Source of the DNA: Impatiens glandulifera | Lineage: Eukaryota > Streptophyta > Magnoliopsida > Ericales > Balsaminaceae | Direction: 5' to 3' | Assembly: GCF_907164915.1 (NCBI RefSeq) | Contig: NW_025919140.1 | Coordinates: 1,156,680 to 1,220,679, forward strand | DNA length: 64,000 nucleotides | Part shown: one piece after another, positions 1 through 9,922 of the stretch | Numbering within the stretch: the stretch's first letter is position 1 | How the letters are laid out: every line of letters begins with the position of its first letter | Made by a program: the position numbers and the translations under genes | The notes under the pieces: generated by a model | Database searches by the model: none | Seen by the model: only the letters and a program-made list of their open reading frames with translations | What the model was told of the DNA's origin: nothing

Positions 1-324
1 GACATTCAAACAACTAATGAAACCAAACACACATCACCAAATCATTTAAAAGAAGATAGCTTCCTTTACATTATGTTCCTTTCATTCCTTTTCATCTTTA
101 TTTTCATTGTTTCCTTTGACATACACTCCCCTTCTGTATTCACACTTTGATTTACCTCCAACCCCCAAATGATTATCCGTTCTTTATCTCTTGTACTTAT
201 TGCTCTTCATCACCGCCACCACACCCATTCCTATTTTGACTTGATTGTTGAACAATCTGGTTTATTTATTTTGTTGGAGTGATGTTGTGTTACATGCATA
301 AAACTGTATGTTATACTTGTGCAG
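1..324 (+). other. Intron of the upstream host gene (3' part)
   Basis: AT- and pyrimidine-rich stretch with no supported coding frame. It ends at a plausible 3' splice site (TTGTGCAG, AG at 323-324) directly before the open exon. The 5' part of the gene lies outside the window, so the donor is not seen. Confidence 0.45.
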
Positions 325-690
325 ATTGTTAGGAAGGGGGGCTTGGGACAGCAAGAAGCTTCACCAATGATGAGTTGGGCTAGTGCACGCGGTGGTGGGT
401 CATCATCATCAGCAGCATTTGGTGGATCGAGATTCCTGCCTAGAGGAGGGGCTGGTGCTTTTCAAAGAGGAGGAAGCAGTTCTTACAACAGAAGTTGGAC
501 CCCAGTTAAAGCAGGTGCCAGGAGCATGCAGTGGAAGCGTGATGACTCTACTACTACTACTACTAGCAATGACAATAATACTTCCTCGGTGGCGACTCAT
601 ATTGGCCGCAGTCTTACTTATGTGCGCAATACTACTGATCAGGCAGAAGGGAACAACCACCCTTCGACTACAGCTACTACTACTACCTGA
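325..690 (+). CDS. Last exon of an unrecognised Gly/Arg/Ser-rich protein (partial)
   Basis: The frame is open from the splice acceptor at 323-324 to a TGA at 688-690, about 121 residues. It is rich in Gly, Arg and Ser, with RGG-like patches (ARGGGSSSS, PRGGAGAFQRGG) and a threonine-rich end encoded by an ACT microsatellite. RGG patches of this kind are common in RNA-binding proteins, but there is no folded domain here to prove that. I do not recognise the gene. The alternative +2 frame (383-739) is a leucine-rich shadow of the ACT repeats and is less convincing. Upstream exons are outside the window. The 3' UTR probably runs to the A-rich tract near 866-890. Confidence 0.45.
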   Translation: MVRKGGLGQQEASPMMSWASARGGGSSSSAAFGGSRFLPRGGAGAFQRGGSSSYNRSWTPVKAGARSMQWKRDDSTTTTTSNDNNTSSVATHIGRSLTYVRNTTDQAEGNNHPSTTATTTT

Positions 691-880
691 TGCAAAAAGG
701 AGGAGGAAACGCTGTGAGAGTCACAAGCTGCTCCCATGAGAAGTCCATGTGAAGAAGAAAGAAAGATTATGATTATCAGTCAGGGCAGCAGTTGGTGCAG
801 ATATGTGAAACCTAATTCTAGTTTTTGCATATCCTATCCTTCTTTAATTACTACTACAACTTACATATAAAAAAAATAAA

Positions 881-2206
881 AAAAAAAAGATAAGAAAAGA
901 GCCGGTGGTTATGTCTGTCTGTCTTACGGTAGATCGGTGTCAAAAGTATTTTTACTATTTTCGGGGATTTTTTATTTTCATTTTGTGTTCTACTGCTCTC
1001 TTATTATTAATTACTTAAGATGAGGGATCAACTTGCGATTATGACATTGGATCTTAGATTAGATTTTTGGAAGAAAGAAACAACTTTCTATGACTTAGCC
1101 GGGTGGGGTAATGGCTCAAACATCTTTATCGCTTTCAATTCATATTAAACCTTTTCAAAGGCCATAAAAATGAGATTTAAGTAGTTTTATTTGTGTTTGG
1201 TTCTTCTGTCTTTGTAAAAGCTAATTTCATTAGACTTCAATATTTTTGTTTTTATTATTTAAAGGAAACAACATATTTCTGCAACAGCTGCTGACTATGG
1301 CAATTTCTATAATATAATTTTTGTTTAATTGTGCTAGGTAATGTCATTTAAATAATTAATTAGTATTGAAAATATTCATAAACTACATTTAATACACATT
1401 TCAATTATTGAGTTATCTAATTTATATTTGGATAATAGTATCAGAGTAATAAAGAAATGGCATATTCATAAATGAAATATCAGGTTTTGTAACCCAACTT
1501 TTAATCTTTTAGATAAGAATCTATTCATATTAATAGAATTAATCATGTAATTTTTTTGGAGAAAAAAAGAACTATCTAAATTATTTTTTTTTGAGAGAAG
1601 GCATATTCATAAATTATTTTTTTCTATTTAAAATAGAACAATCAATTTAACAATGAGAGAAAATAGGAGAAGCTTTAAGAAAAGAGCAACATTCCCATAA
1701 AAGAATGAACAATAAAAAAAACAATATTTACATATTTAATGAGGGAGGATATCCACAAAATCAAAGTATTTAAAATGGGAAGGAGGAGGGGGTGGTGGGG
1801 GAATATATCTAAATATATATATTTATGTACATCAACAGTAAGTAGTACTATTACTGCTCTCTCTGTCTAGCAGAAAAATTAACACAACAAAATGTTAAGC
1901 ACCCTTTTTTTTTTATTCTAATCCACAATAATATCCACTCCTAAAAATACCCATTCTTTCTCTAAATCTCCAATTTCTATTTTCTTTTTTAAGTATTATT
2001 GTATTGAACAACAATATAAAAACCTTTTTTTTATTTTTTATTTTTTAAATTTTTATTTCTCATAACTCTCCCCAACATGATTTGGATCCCATCATCCATG
2101 CCAATTATTACCTGCAAATAATAATCATTAAGCATGCAATCCTAATTAATAAAACCAATTCAAAATGTTGTTCAAAACCTACCTTGTAAGCTCTCCATGT
2201 AATTAT
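881..2206. other. AT-rich intergenic region between convergent genes
   Basis: No credible ORF. It holds the downstream flank of the plus-strand gene and the 3' UTR/downstream region of the minus-strand makorin gene. A G-rich run lies at 1777-1801 and an AT repeat (aatatatatattta) near 1812-1826. T-rich stretches at 1905-2060 would be A-rich on the makorin transcript strand. Confidence 0.5.
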
Positions 2207-4042
2207 TCATCTTATATTCAAATTACTGAGGAAATCTGAGAGCCTGAAAATAATAATACAAGCATTAATGAAATTATAATAGACATTGTCAAATGTGGGA
2301 AGGAGAAAAAAGTGAAGCACCTGGTGTTTTTCGCAATCACTGTGTAACCATCTTCATCCCCAAGATGTCGAACAACTACTTCTTCCAAACGACCATCACG
2401 ATATGCATGCTGCAATCCAAATCACACCATTGGAGATCGAAAAAAAAAACTTAGAAAACCAATGCTCAGTTTCAAATAAACACATTTCTTCAAAAGCTTG
2501 CTCACCCTGTAAAAGCAGCTTGTTCCAAAGGGGCAAGTCCCATTTCCAAAGTCAAAGTGTTTGCAATCTATAGACCTGTGAGTAAAATAAAGTTTTCAAT
2601 ATGATTCCAAAAATTGAATTAATTAGCCAGATAACATATCCATACCTGAGTTTAGCCTTATAAGTATCAACAATTTCCTGTTTTTCCTCCTTTGAAGAAT
2701 ACCATATCACACTAGGAATGACAAAGTATGATAATTTCCTGCAAATAGGGCAGGCTCTCAAAGCAGTATTCAGATCCATTCCAGACGAAGGTGAACTACC
2801 CCGCCAATTCCTAATGCACGATATACAAAAAGGATGATCACATTCCGACAACAACCCAAATTTCCTTTCCCCAACTGCTGCTTTAGACAGAACTCGTTCA
2901 AGACACACGCTGCATTCTATTTCCTCACTGTGTTTTAGTGCCTCCAATTGCTTTTGCCTCTTCTCACAGGTTCGTGTATGCTCCTCGCTTTCCTCTGGTC
3001 TAAATGGATGCAAGCAATGCTTTTCGCATGTTGAACATAGATCTCCATGAACATGAGGGCATTTCTCCCCACGAGGACAACAACCAGCAGCAGCAAATGA
3101 ACAGATTGGAATATCAGAACGAGTTCTGTCGAAATCATCTTTTTTACTCCATGTCGCGGGTATAGATGGAGGAAAGAATGGTTTACTTGAAGCCGAAAGC
3201 TCAAAAGCAGTCCCTAAGGCAGTGGGATGGCTACAAACCAAATAATTTTCAGAATCTGCAGATGGAGATGGAACAGAGGAGGTTCGGAAAACTTTAACAT
3301 GGTCGTATCTGCATCTGCTTCCATAAGAGCAAACACCTTTCTGGTAAAAGGTGCATATCTGCATCCACAAAACCAATAAGATACCATTTATCAAGTAAAT
3401 GTGACGAATAAGAATAGCAGAAATATAGCTTACATTGTTTGGCGGAGCCTTCCATTCATGAGAAAACTCACAATAGTCGCCTTTGAAACACGCTCCATGT
3501 GCGAAGAACTTACAGAGAACCCTAAAAAAGATTTTTTAAGTATAAAGATATTTGATAGCTTAAACAAAGATTCAAATTTCCTATATACACAAAATCTGAT
3601 CAATTATCATACTGATCTCACAGCAATCATACTAGAAGATAGGTAGACATAGCCCTAATAAAGCTTCAATAGGATGAAAATGACTAAGTTAATGGAATAT
3701 CCTTGATTTGAGATTAATTACATGAACAACAAGATGGGCAGATTTCCAAATAATGGATAATACATAAAATTGGGAGCAAAGAAAGTGCCAAGATGAGACA
3801 TTTATACCACAAGAGCTGCCCCAATTGAGAAAAGAAGAGAAAATTCAAGTTTATCATGGGGAAGGTTAATGAAATGAAGATGGAAACATTTAAAATGAAG
3901 AAGAACACATGAAAAGAAGCCATGGCGAATACATTCTTGAAGCAAAGAAAGACAAAAAGCAAAATCTAAGAGACAGAATGAATCGAGGGAGAAAATTAAA
4001 GGTAAGGAGATCGGGAGGAGGAAGATTTTACCTCCTGGACAT
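2207..4042 (-). CDS. MKRN: Makorin-type E3 ubiquitin ligase (CCCH zinc fingers + RING), six exons
   Basis: Spliced by eye, coding exons are 4042-4032, 3521-3434, 3358-2646, 2575-2506, 2409-2321 and 2243-2207. All introns are GT-AG and phases join cleanly, giving 1008 nt and 335 residues. CCCH fingers: C7/C15/C21/H25, C35/C43/C49/H53, C119/C127/C133/H137 and, near the C-terminus, C275/C285/C291/H295. A makorin Cys-His segment (CSTCEKHC) follows the third finger. A C3HC4 RING spans about residues 182-239 (CSVC, CDHPFC, CPIC). This order (CCCH, Cys-His, RING, CCCH) is specific to makorins, RNA-associated RING E3 ligases. The RING would bind E2 enzymes and the CCCH fingers RNA or protein. The first ATG lies in an 11-nt coding exon before a 510-nt intron. 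No damage is visible, so it should be functional. The exon model is my own reading and has not been checked with transcripts. Confidence 0.9.
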
Positions 4043-4345
4043 GGCTGTGAAACCCTAGAGAAGCTTCTCCGTTTGCGATGAAGATCGAAAACGGGGAAGG
4101 TGGGTTTTTTGAGCGGTCAGTTATGATTCTTGGTAGGTTATAAGAACAGGTGGGGGATGGGTTGGATTGGGATTGGGATTTTGGTGGTTGTTTTTACACA
4201 GCAATACAATGAAAAAGAGATATAGAGAGAGAGAGACAGATGTCGTTGGGGATGGATTTTATGAGGAGAATTCCTCCTCAGGGAATTGCTAATCTTTCTT
4301 CTCTTTCTTTTCTCATTTGGCAATGGCTTCAAACTTCCAAGCTTC
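4043..4345 (-). promoter_or_regulatory. Makorin 5' UTR / core promoter region
   Basis: Lies between the makorin ATG and its likely TATA box. It contains a GA/CT microsatellite around 4217-4237, of the kind found in plant core promoters and 5' UTRs. The transcription start is inferred, not seen. Confidence 0.45.
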
Positions 4346-4371
4346 CATTTTTCATTCATTCCATTCATGGG

Positions 4372-4380
4372 TTTATATAT
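4372..4380 (-). promoter_or_regulatory. Putative TATA box of the makorin gene
   Basis: Reads ATATATAAA on the minus strand. It sits about 330 bp upstream of the ATG, so transcription would start near 4345. Confidence 0.4.
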
Positions 4381-5943
4381 TTATTAAATGAATGAACTAA
4401 GAGTGATTGATACATTTTAAAGATGAATTAAAGATGTGTGTTATCAAATTGAGGAAATCTAATCAATCTATTAATAATAATAAGTATATGGATGAGATTC
4501 TCTATCAATTAAGACTTTAAGACCTCCCCATATTCACATTTATTCTTAGTTTAGTATAAAATTGTTTTAAAATCATTTTTCAGATTATGAAGAGATTATT
4601 ATCTACTCTCCTATTAAATTATGTTTTAGATAGTAATTTAAATTATTTTCAAAATAATTATGGTATAATATTAACATAAAATGTGGTTATTTTACAATCT
4701 CATGTAACTTTTTATTTATTTATTTTAAATAGTTATAATTCAATTTGTACAATTAAAAAATATAATAATAAATTGTCTATTTTTATTTTATTTTATAAAT
4801 TTAAGAATTAGCACTTGCCTGATATTTAATATCTTAGACATAATTTTTGTTGCTTGATCTATTTTAGTTGATTAATAGAATGCTTAAATTTTGAAAATAC
4901 AATTTGTTCTACTTTGATAAGAAAAAAAAAATACTATTACCCTCTTCTCATTTAATTTTGGAGAATTATGTACAATTTATATAATATTTTCAAAAAAAAA
5001 ATATTACATGTACTAATAAGACAATTCAAATTGAAAACAGCTAAAGCTAAGCATATTATAATTATCATTCATATGCTTATATTGAACTTGTCTTTGTTTA
5101 ACTTCCTAACCACCCTTGTCTCATTCATAAGATTGATATTAACATATGCAATTACACTTTTGTTAGAGGGTACACTTATTTTTCCTCAATTCTATAATTT
5201 TAAAATAATTTTGAGCTAATAAATTTATGACCTAATTACATATGGGTCTTGGTCTTGAATTTTTGACGTTTTAATTATAGGTCTTAAATTTTGATTAAAG
5301 TAGTATGGATATCAAACAAACAAATTTTTGGTCATTTAAGACTTTTTGCTAATAAGATGTTTGTGTCGCCTCTTTTATTTGACATGACATCTTTTTTAAA
5401 TTATAAGTCATATGGCATTCTTTTTTAAGAGATGGTGAAAAAATCGGAAGCCCATCTACCTCTTCCTCGCGGACGCTATAAGCTTCCTCTTCTCTAAATC
5501 TTTCTTTGCTCTTCATTGAATAACTCAACCAACGATTCCACAACGAAGGTGAGTACATTTCTCCCATTGTCTCCCTCTCTCAATTTAGTTAGTGTTTGAT
5601 TGAAATTTGATTTAGGGTTGATTTATAATACTTTATGATTTTTTTACCACTATCTTTAAAAAGAATATTAATAGAGGATCCTTTAGTTCTTGACCAATCA
5701 ACCTGCCTCCCTTAATATGTTTTAAGCTCGATAAAGTAAAACATTCACCTCTATAACTCACATATAAAAAAAAATGACATAGTGATAGTTGAAATAAATA
5801 AATTCACTAAATTGTTTTGCCAATAAATAGTCAAACTATCTATAAATATTGAAATAACTATCTTGTTTGTGCTCATTATAGAAGATTTTCAGTTTCGAGA
5901 AGGTTGATGACAAATAGTTTTATATTATGTTCAGCATCACAGA
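4381..5943. other. AT-rich intergenic DNA
   Basis: No gene can be supported. Short ORFs (for example 4968-5219 and 5349-5567) have no recognisable domain and biased composition. A segment at about 5815-5862 is similar to the reconstructed host sequence at the hAT insertion site (see findings). Confidence 0.5.
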
Positions 5944-6821
5944 TGTAACCCCGAAAAATCCCTTCCGTAGCTTAATACGTGGTTGGTGGTCACGTGGCAA
6001 TACGAGGAACCTAAGGTGGCTCGATGTGTTCGATGGTTTCAATATTGGTTTGGGTGTCAGACATATTTTTTAAAATAAAATATTATTTTTAAAATTTTTA
6101 ATAATATCCGATAGCTTTAAAAATTAATTATTTTTATTCAAATTTTAATAATCTGAGAATTTGTTATAATCAAATAATGCTTTGATTTGAAATCCAATTT
6201 AAATTAATTAAATATAATTAATTTAAGAAAAGATTATTTATTTAAAGATAGAGTCGCCAATTTTAAAAAAATCAATAAATATGTATACGTGTACAAACGT
6301 ACTTTATACTATAGTTTTATTTTTGATTCGAAGTTTGGTGATACTCGGGAAAGGGCTTTCACGCTTCATCATCCGTACCCGTCCGAATACGGTCTCTACT
6401 TATAAAAGTTGCTTTTGAAAATCAGCTGTATTACGTTTGAGTTTTTAACCAATTATTCTTCCAGGCCTAGAAATGCTTATTGGTTTAGCGTTATTTAAAC
6501 TATTGAAACATCAATATTTAAATGCTGATACTTGTTGCAAATGATAATTAGGGTGGAAATACCTGAAGAATATTAATCATTTTTAAAGACATTAGAGTTT
6601 AGAAATAAACATTAAACAAGCCCTTGTAGAAATATTTTTGTGGAAATACCCCAAAAATATTTAACATGCTTTTCTAATTTTTCAAGATTTTTAGAAAATG
6701 AATTGGAGTCTCAAAATTACAAAAATAATTTTGGATTTTAAATAGTGGAACCAAACAAGCTAGGACTGGAGTCCAATGGTTCGGGTCCGATTTTATCAGT
6801 CGGGGTCCGGAGACCCTCAAC

Positions 6822-7216
6822 CTGTGCTTGGGAGCTCTCGGTTTGAGTATTGAAGTCTCTCGGTCGAGGTGCTAAGGACACTTAGTCCTTAACTGATCTT
6901 ACCGGTCTAAGTGTAAAAAAATATCGGTCCTAGACTAGCATGGGGCTAAGTTTATCTATCCTGGACCTGGGATATCTCGGTCCCAGGTCAAACCTCTCGG
7001 TCCTAGGTTCAAATTTTATTGGTCTTAGGTCGGATCTCTCAGTCCTAGGTGAGAATTCTCGGTCCTAGTTCAAGAACATCGGTCATAGGTCTTGGTCCTA
7101 ACTCAAGAACATGGATCCTTGATCTCGGTCATATGTTGATTTTCTCGGTCCTTGGTCGGAGTTTGGACCGATGATACTCGGTCAGATCTCTCGGTCCTAG
7201 ACTCACACGTCTCGAT
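6822..7216. repeat. Degenerate CTCGGTCCTAGGT-type short tandem repeat
   Basis: A core such as CTCGGTCCTAGGTC recurs more than ten times at roughly 20-25 bp spacing with substitutions and length changes. On the minus strand it lies downstream of the solo LTR's TATA box, in the presumed R/U5 part. Confidence 0.6.
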
Positions 7217-7995
7217 CCTCAAGAACATAAGAAATCATTTTTTTTAAACTTAGTTATTTTAGCTCTTATTCTTTGATCCGAGAGTTTGGATAGCTTCATA
7301 AAACTCCCAGGAACATATTGATCATCATCTCAAGGTATGGATCGATCTAAATGATGATCAATTTGTTCAAAATAGTTCTTGATTAAAAATCAAAATCGGA
7401 TTTTTGATTTTAAGGCTGTTTAAAAGTGAAAGGAGCTAACCAGTAACTTTCTTATAACACATATATTTGATTGGTACTAAAACAAGAACACTGCCCGTTC
7501 GTTTTGATCAATTCAAAAAACCAAAAATTTCATTTTATTTTGAAAATTTTAATTTTGATCAAACATGATCCGGATGTATCAAACATGATCCAAATAGTTT
7601 CTCAACATCATTACAATCACGTTGGGAAGCTTTCTGGGCTGTGATTCGATCGAATTAACCCAAAAACAACAAACCCGTTTTCTTGATTTTGAAAATTCAA
7701 ATTTGTGTTTTTGTTTGTTAGATCGATTAATCGATTATATTATATTCATATAGTTTCTAAATGATCATTGGATCAATATTCAATCATAAAATCACATAAA
7801 CAACAAGCATACAAACTTCTGGAATTTTAAATATAAAACTTCAAATTCAAACTATGAATATGAATTTAAGGATGATTAGAACTTTACCAAGGATTAGAGA
7901 ACACTCCTTAACTCTTATGGAAGCTTTTTGGATGCATAGATCCAATCTTGTAAGCCTTAAATGAAAAATTCAAAAAATCCGAAGCTTTGAAGCTT

Positions 7996-8076
7996 TAATG
8001 GCATATTTTGTTTTTTCTTGATTTGTTAATGGCATATTTTGTTTTTTCTTGAAGCTTTAATGGCATATTTTGTTGG
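7996..8076. repeat. 31-bp tandem repeat, about 2.6 copies
   Basis: Units start TAATGGCATATTTTGTT at 7996, 8027 and 8058, exactly 31 bp apart. They lie just downstream (minus strand) of the LTR TATA box. Confidence 0.85.
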
Positions 8077-8100
8077 TTGTCTTCAAAATTACTTGAGGAT

Positions 8101-8110
8101 GGTATTTATA
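8101..8110 (-). promoter_or_regulatory. TATA box in the solo LTR
   Basis: Reads TATAAATACC on the minus strand. Its position inside the putative LTR fits a U3/R boundary at about 8075. Confidence 0.5.
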
Positions 8111-9094
8111 CTACTTCCAAGTTTGTTGGGGAAGCATAGTGGCTTGAATCATCCAAAATACATTTAATGTATTTTGGATGTTCTTCAGTCAACTCACTAG
8201 AGTAGACAGTGATGAGGCATACAGTTATAGGGAATGATCACCATCATAGGGTGATCATTCTGGCTTTTGAATCAGTCAAAACCATTAACAAATGACTGAG
8301 TTCCAAAAAGCCAAAATCGATTCGGGTTCTTCATGCTTATTTAGAGGGCGTCGCGATGAAGACGATAACCAAAGTCAAAATCGAAGTGGTTTAGTCTATT
8401 TTGGCGTTTCGTTGGCGTTCCGTCAATGCTCGGTGAGACAACCATTTGTTTCTCCGCTGCTTCGCGTGCGCGCTCTTTCTTGGCTTCAGTCGGTTGTGTG
8501 GAAGCGCCTAGAGTGTCGAATGAAGAAAGTTGGAAGTCCTATTGCGACTCCAACATTAATCTGATGGACGCGACTCCTATTGCAACAAATCCATTTGTTT
8601 TCGGCTATATATTATTTTATTTAAAAACTTAAAGGTTTATTTGAAATTGATTTTTATTTTACCCTTTGAACTTTAAATTTAATCTTTTTGAATACACAAA
8701 ATATTAAAATAAATATGGAAAATATTTTACCATTTTTTTTTTTTTTTTATATTTTAGGATTTAAATTAATCATTCTTTTAGGTAAATTAGATACAAATTC
8801 TCTCTTAATCATTTATTATTTTCTTTTCATATTTCTAAATTTATTTTGAGACATTATGGCTTTATGAGTACAAAATTTATCTCAAATAATTTTTTTTTTA
8901 TTTTGGCCTTAACCCTTAATTAACTTGATTAATTAACACATTAATTAATCACAATTAATTGTTTTAAATATGTTTTTGGCCATGGGTTAATTATTTTGAT
9001 TTTATTTATTTAAAAAGAATTCAAAATAATTATTTTAATATTATAAATTGGGATGTAAATTTTTAGTGTTTACAATAGCTAAATCATTTCATCA

Positions 9095-9102
9095 ATAAAT
9101 AA
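9095..9102. repeat. Left 8-bp target site duplication of the hAT element
   Basis: ATAAATAA directly before the left terminal inverted repeat, identical to 22030-22037. Eight-bp duplications are diagnostic of hAT transposons. Confidence 0.9.
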
Positions 9103-9785
9103 CAGTGTTCTAAATTTTGCTAGGCGCCAATCGGGCGCCCGATTAGGGACTAGTGCCTAGGCATTTAGGCGGGGCCTAGGCATTGTACTTCAATTTCACA
9201 ACAAATTTTAACCAGTTACAAAAATCAAGTAAATAGCAACACTAAATAATTTAAATATGCAATTACAACAGTTAATGATCCATTCCAAAATTCCAATCAT
9301 TCTAACAATCATAAACTTTCAAACAAAACTATAAGTCTACAATAATACACCAAAATTATAAAAATTCAAATTTTAATGTCAAAAAATCACAATAGGCATA
9401 ATATAAAATAACATAATAGGAAATTCTGTGTTGATAATTGTTTAGCAACTGCTAGGAAATTGTGTGATGGTGTGCTTGATAATTGTTTAGGTTCTAATAG
9501 GATTATGTAGTCTAGGAATGCTAGTGATTGCGGAATTAGGAATGATAGTAACCCCTTTTATGTTGATGAATTTCTATCTCTGAATGCATTGGGAGTTACT
9601 GCTACACAAGTTGATTTATTTGATCCTAGTTCTAGTCTCTACACCTTTAATACACCCTTTGAAATCCTTCATGCACCCCCTGTAATCTGTCATGTTGAGC
9701 CTTCAGTTCTTACTAAGGTTTTATGTTCATCTGGGACTAAACTGTCTGTTGTTTCGAAGTCTGGGGTTATTCTGGTCTGCCCTAT

Positions 9786-9922
9786 GGGTCCTCTTTGGGT
9801 GCTCCTGTGGGCTTTGTTCCGGCTGGGTCTGAAACAGGTGGAGTGGGTCCTATCGGGTCCTCTTTGGGTACTCCTGTGGGCTATGTCGCGGCTGGGTCGG
9901 AAATAGGGGTGGATGATGACTT
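9786..9922 (+). repeat. 69-bp direct repeat in LINE ORF1
   Basis: GGGTCCTCTTTGGGT recurs at 9786 and 9855 and the following bases stay similar. It encodes two 23-residue copies with cores GAPVGFVPAGSE and GTPVGYVAAGSE. Confidence 0.75.

Larger units (their letters stand above)
5944..9074 (-). mobile_element. Probable solo LTR (minus orientation) of a long-LTR retrotransposon
   Basis: Read on the minus strand the block starts TGTAAACACTAAAAATTTAC and ends GGGGTTACA, that is TG...CA as in LTRs. Length is 3131 bp. It has no coding domain but has an internal TATA box (8101-8110), two palindromes upstream of it, and a degenerate repeat in the transcribed half. LTRs of this length occur in Ty3 Tat/Ogre-like elements, but assignment to that group is inference. 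The five bases on each side (ACAGA and ATAGC) do not form a target duplication, so the ends or an intact insertion are not proven. Confidence 0.45.

Noticed and set aside
383..739. Leucine-rich ORF overlapping the first exon
   Set aside because: It is the +1 shadow of an ACT-repeat exon; the 325-690 frame has a splice acceptor and a more protein-like composition.
5349..5567. 72-residue minus-strand ORF
   Set aside because: No domain, no promoter, and biased composition in AT-rich DNA.
8292..8632. Two overlapping plus-strand ORFs with normal-looking composition
   Set aside because: They lie inside the putative solo LTR on the opposite strand of its TATA box and show no known domain.
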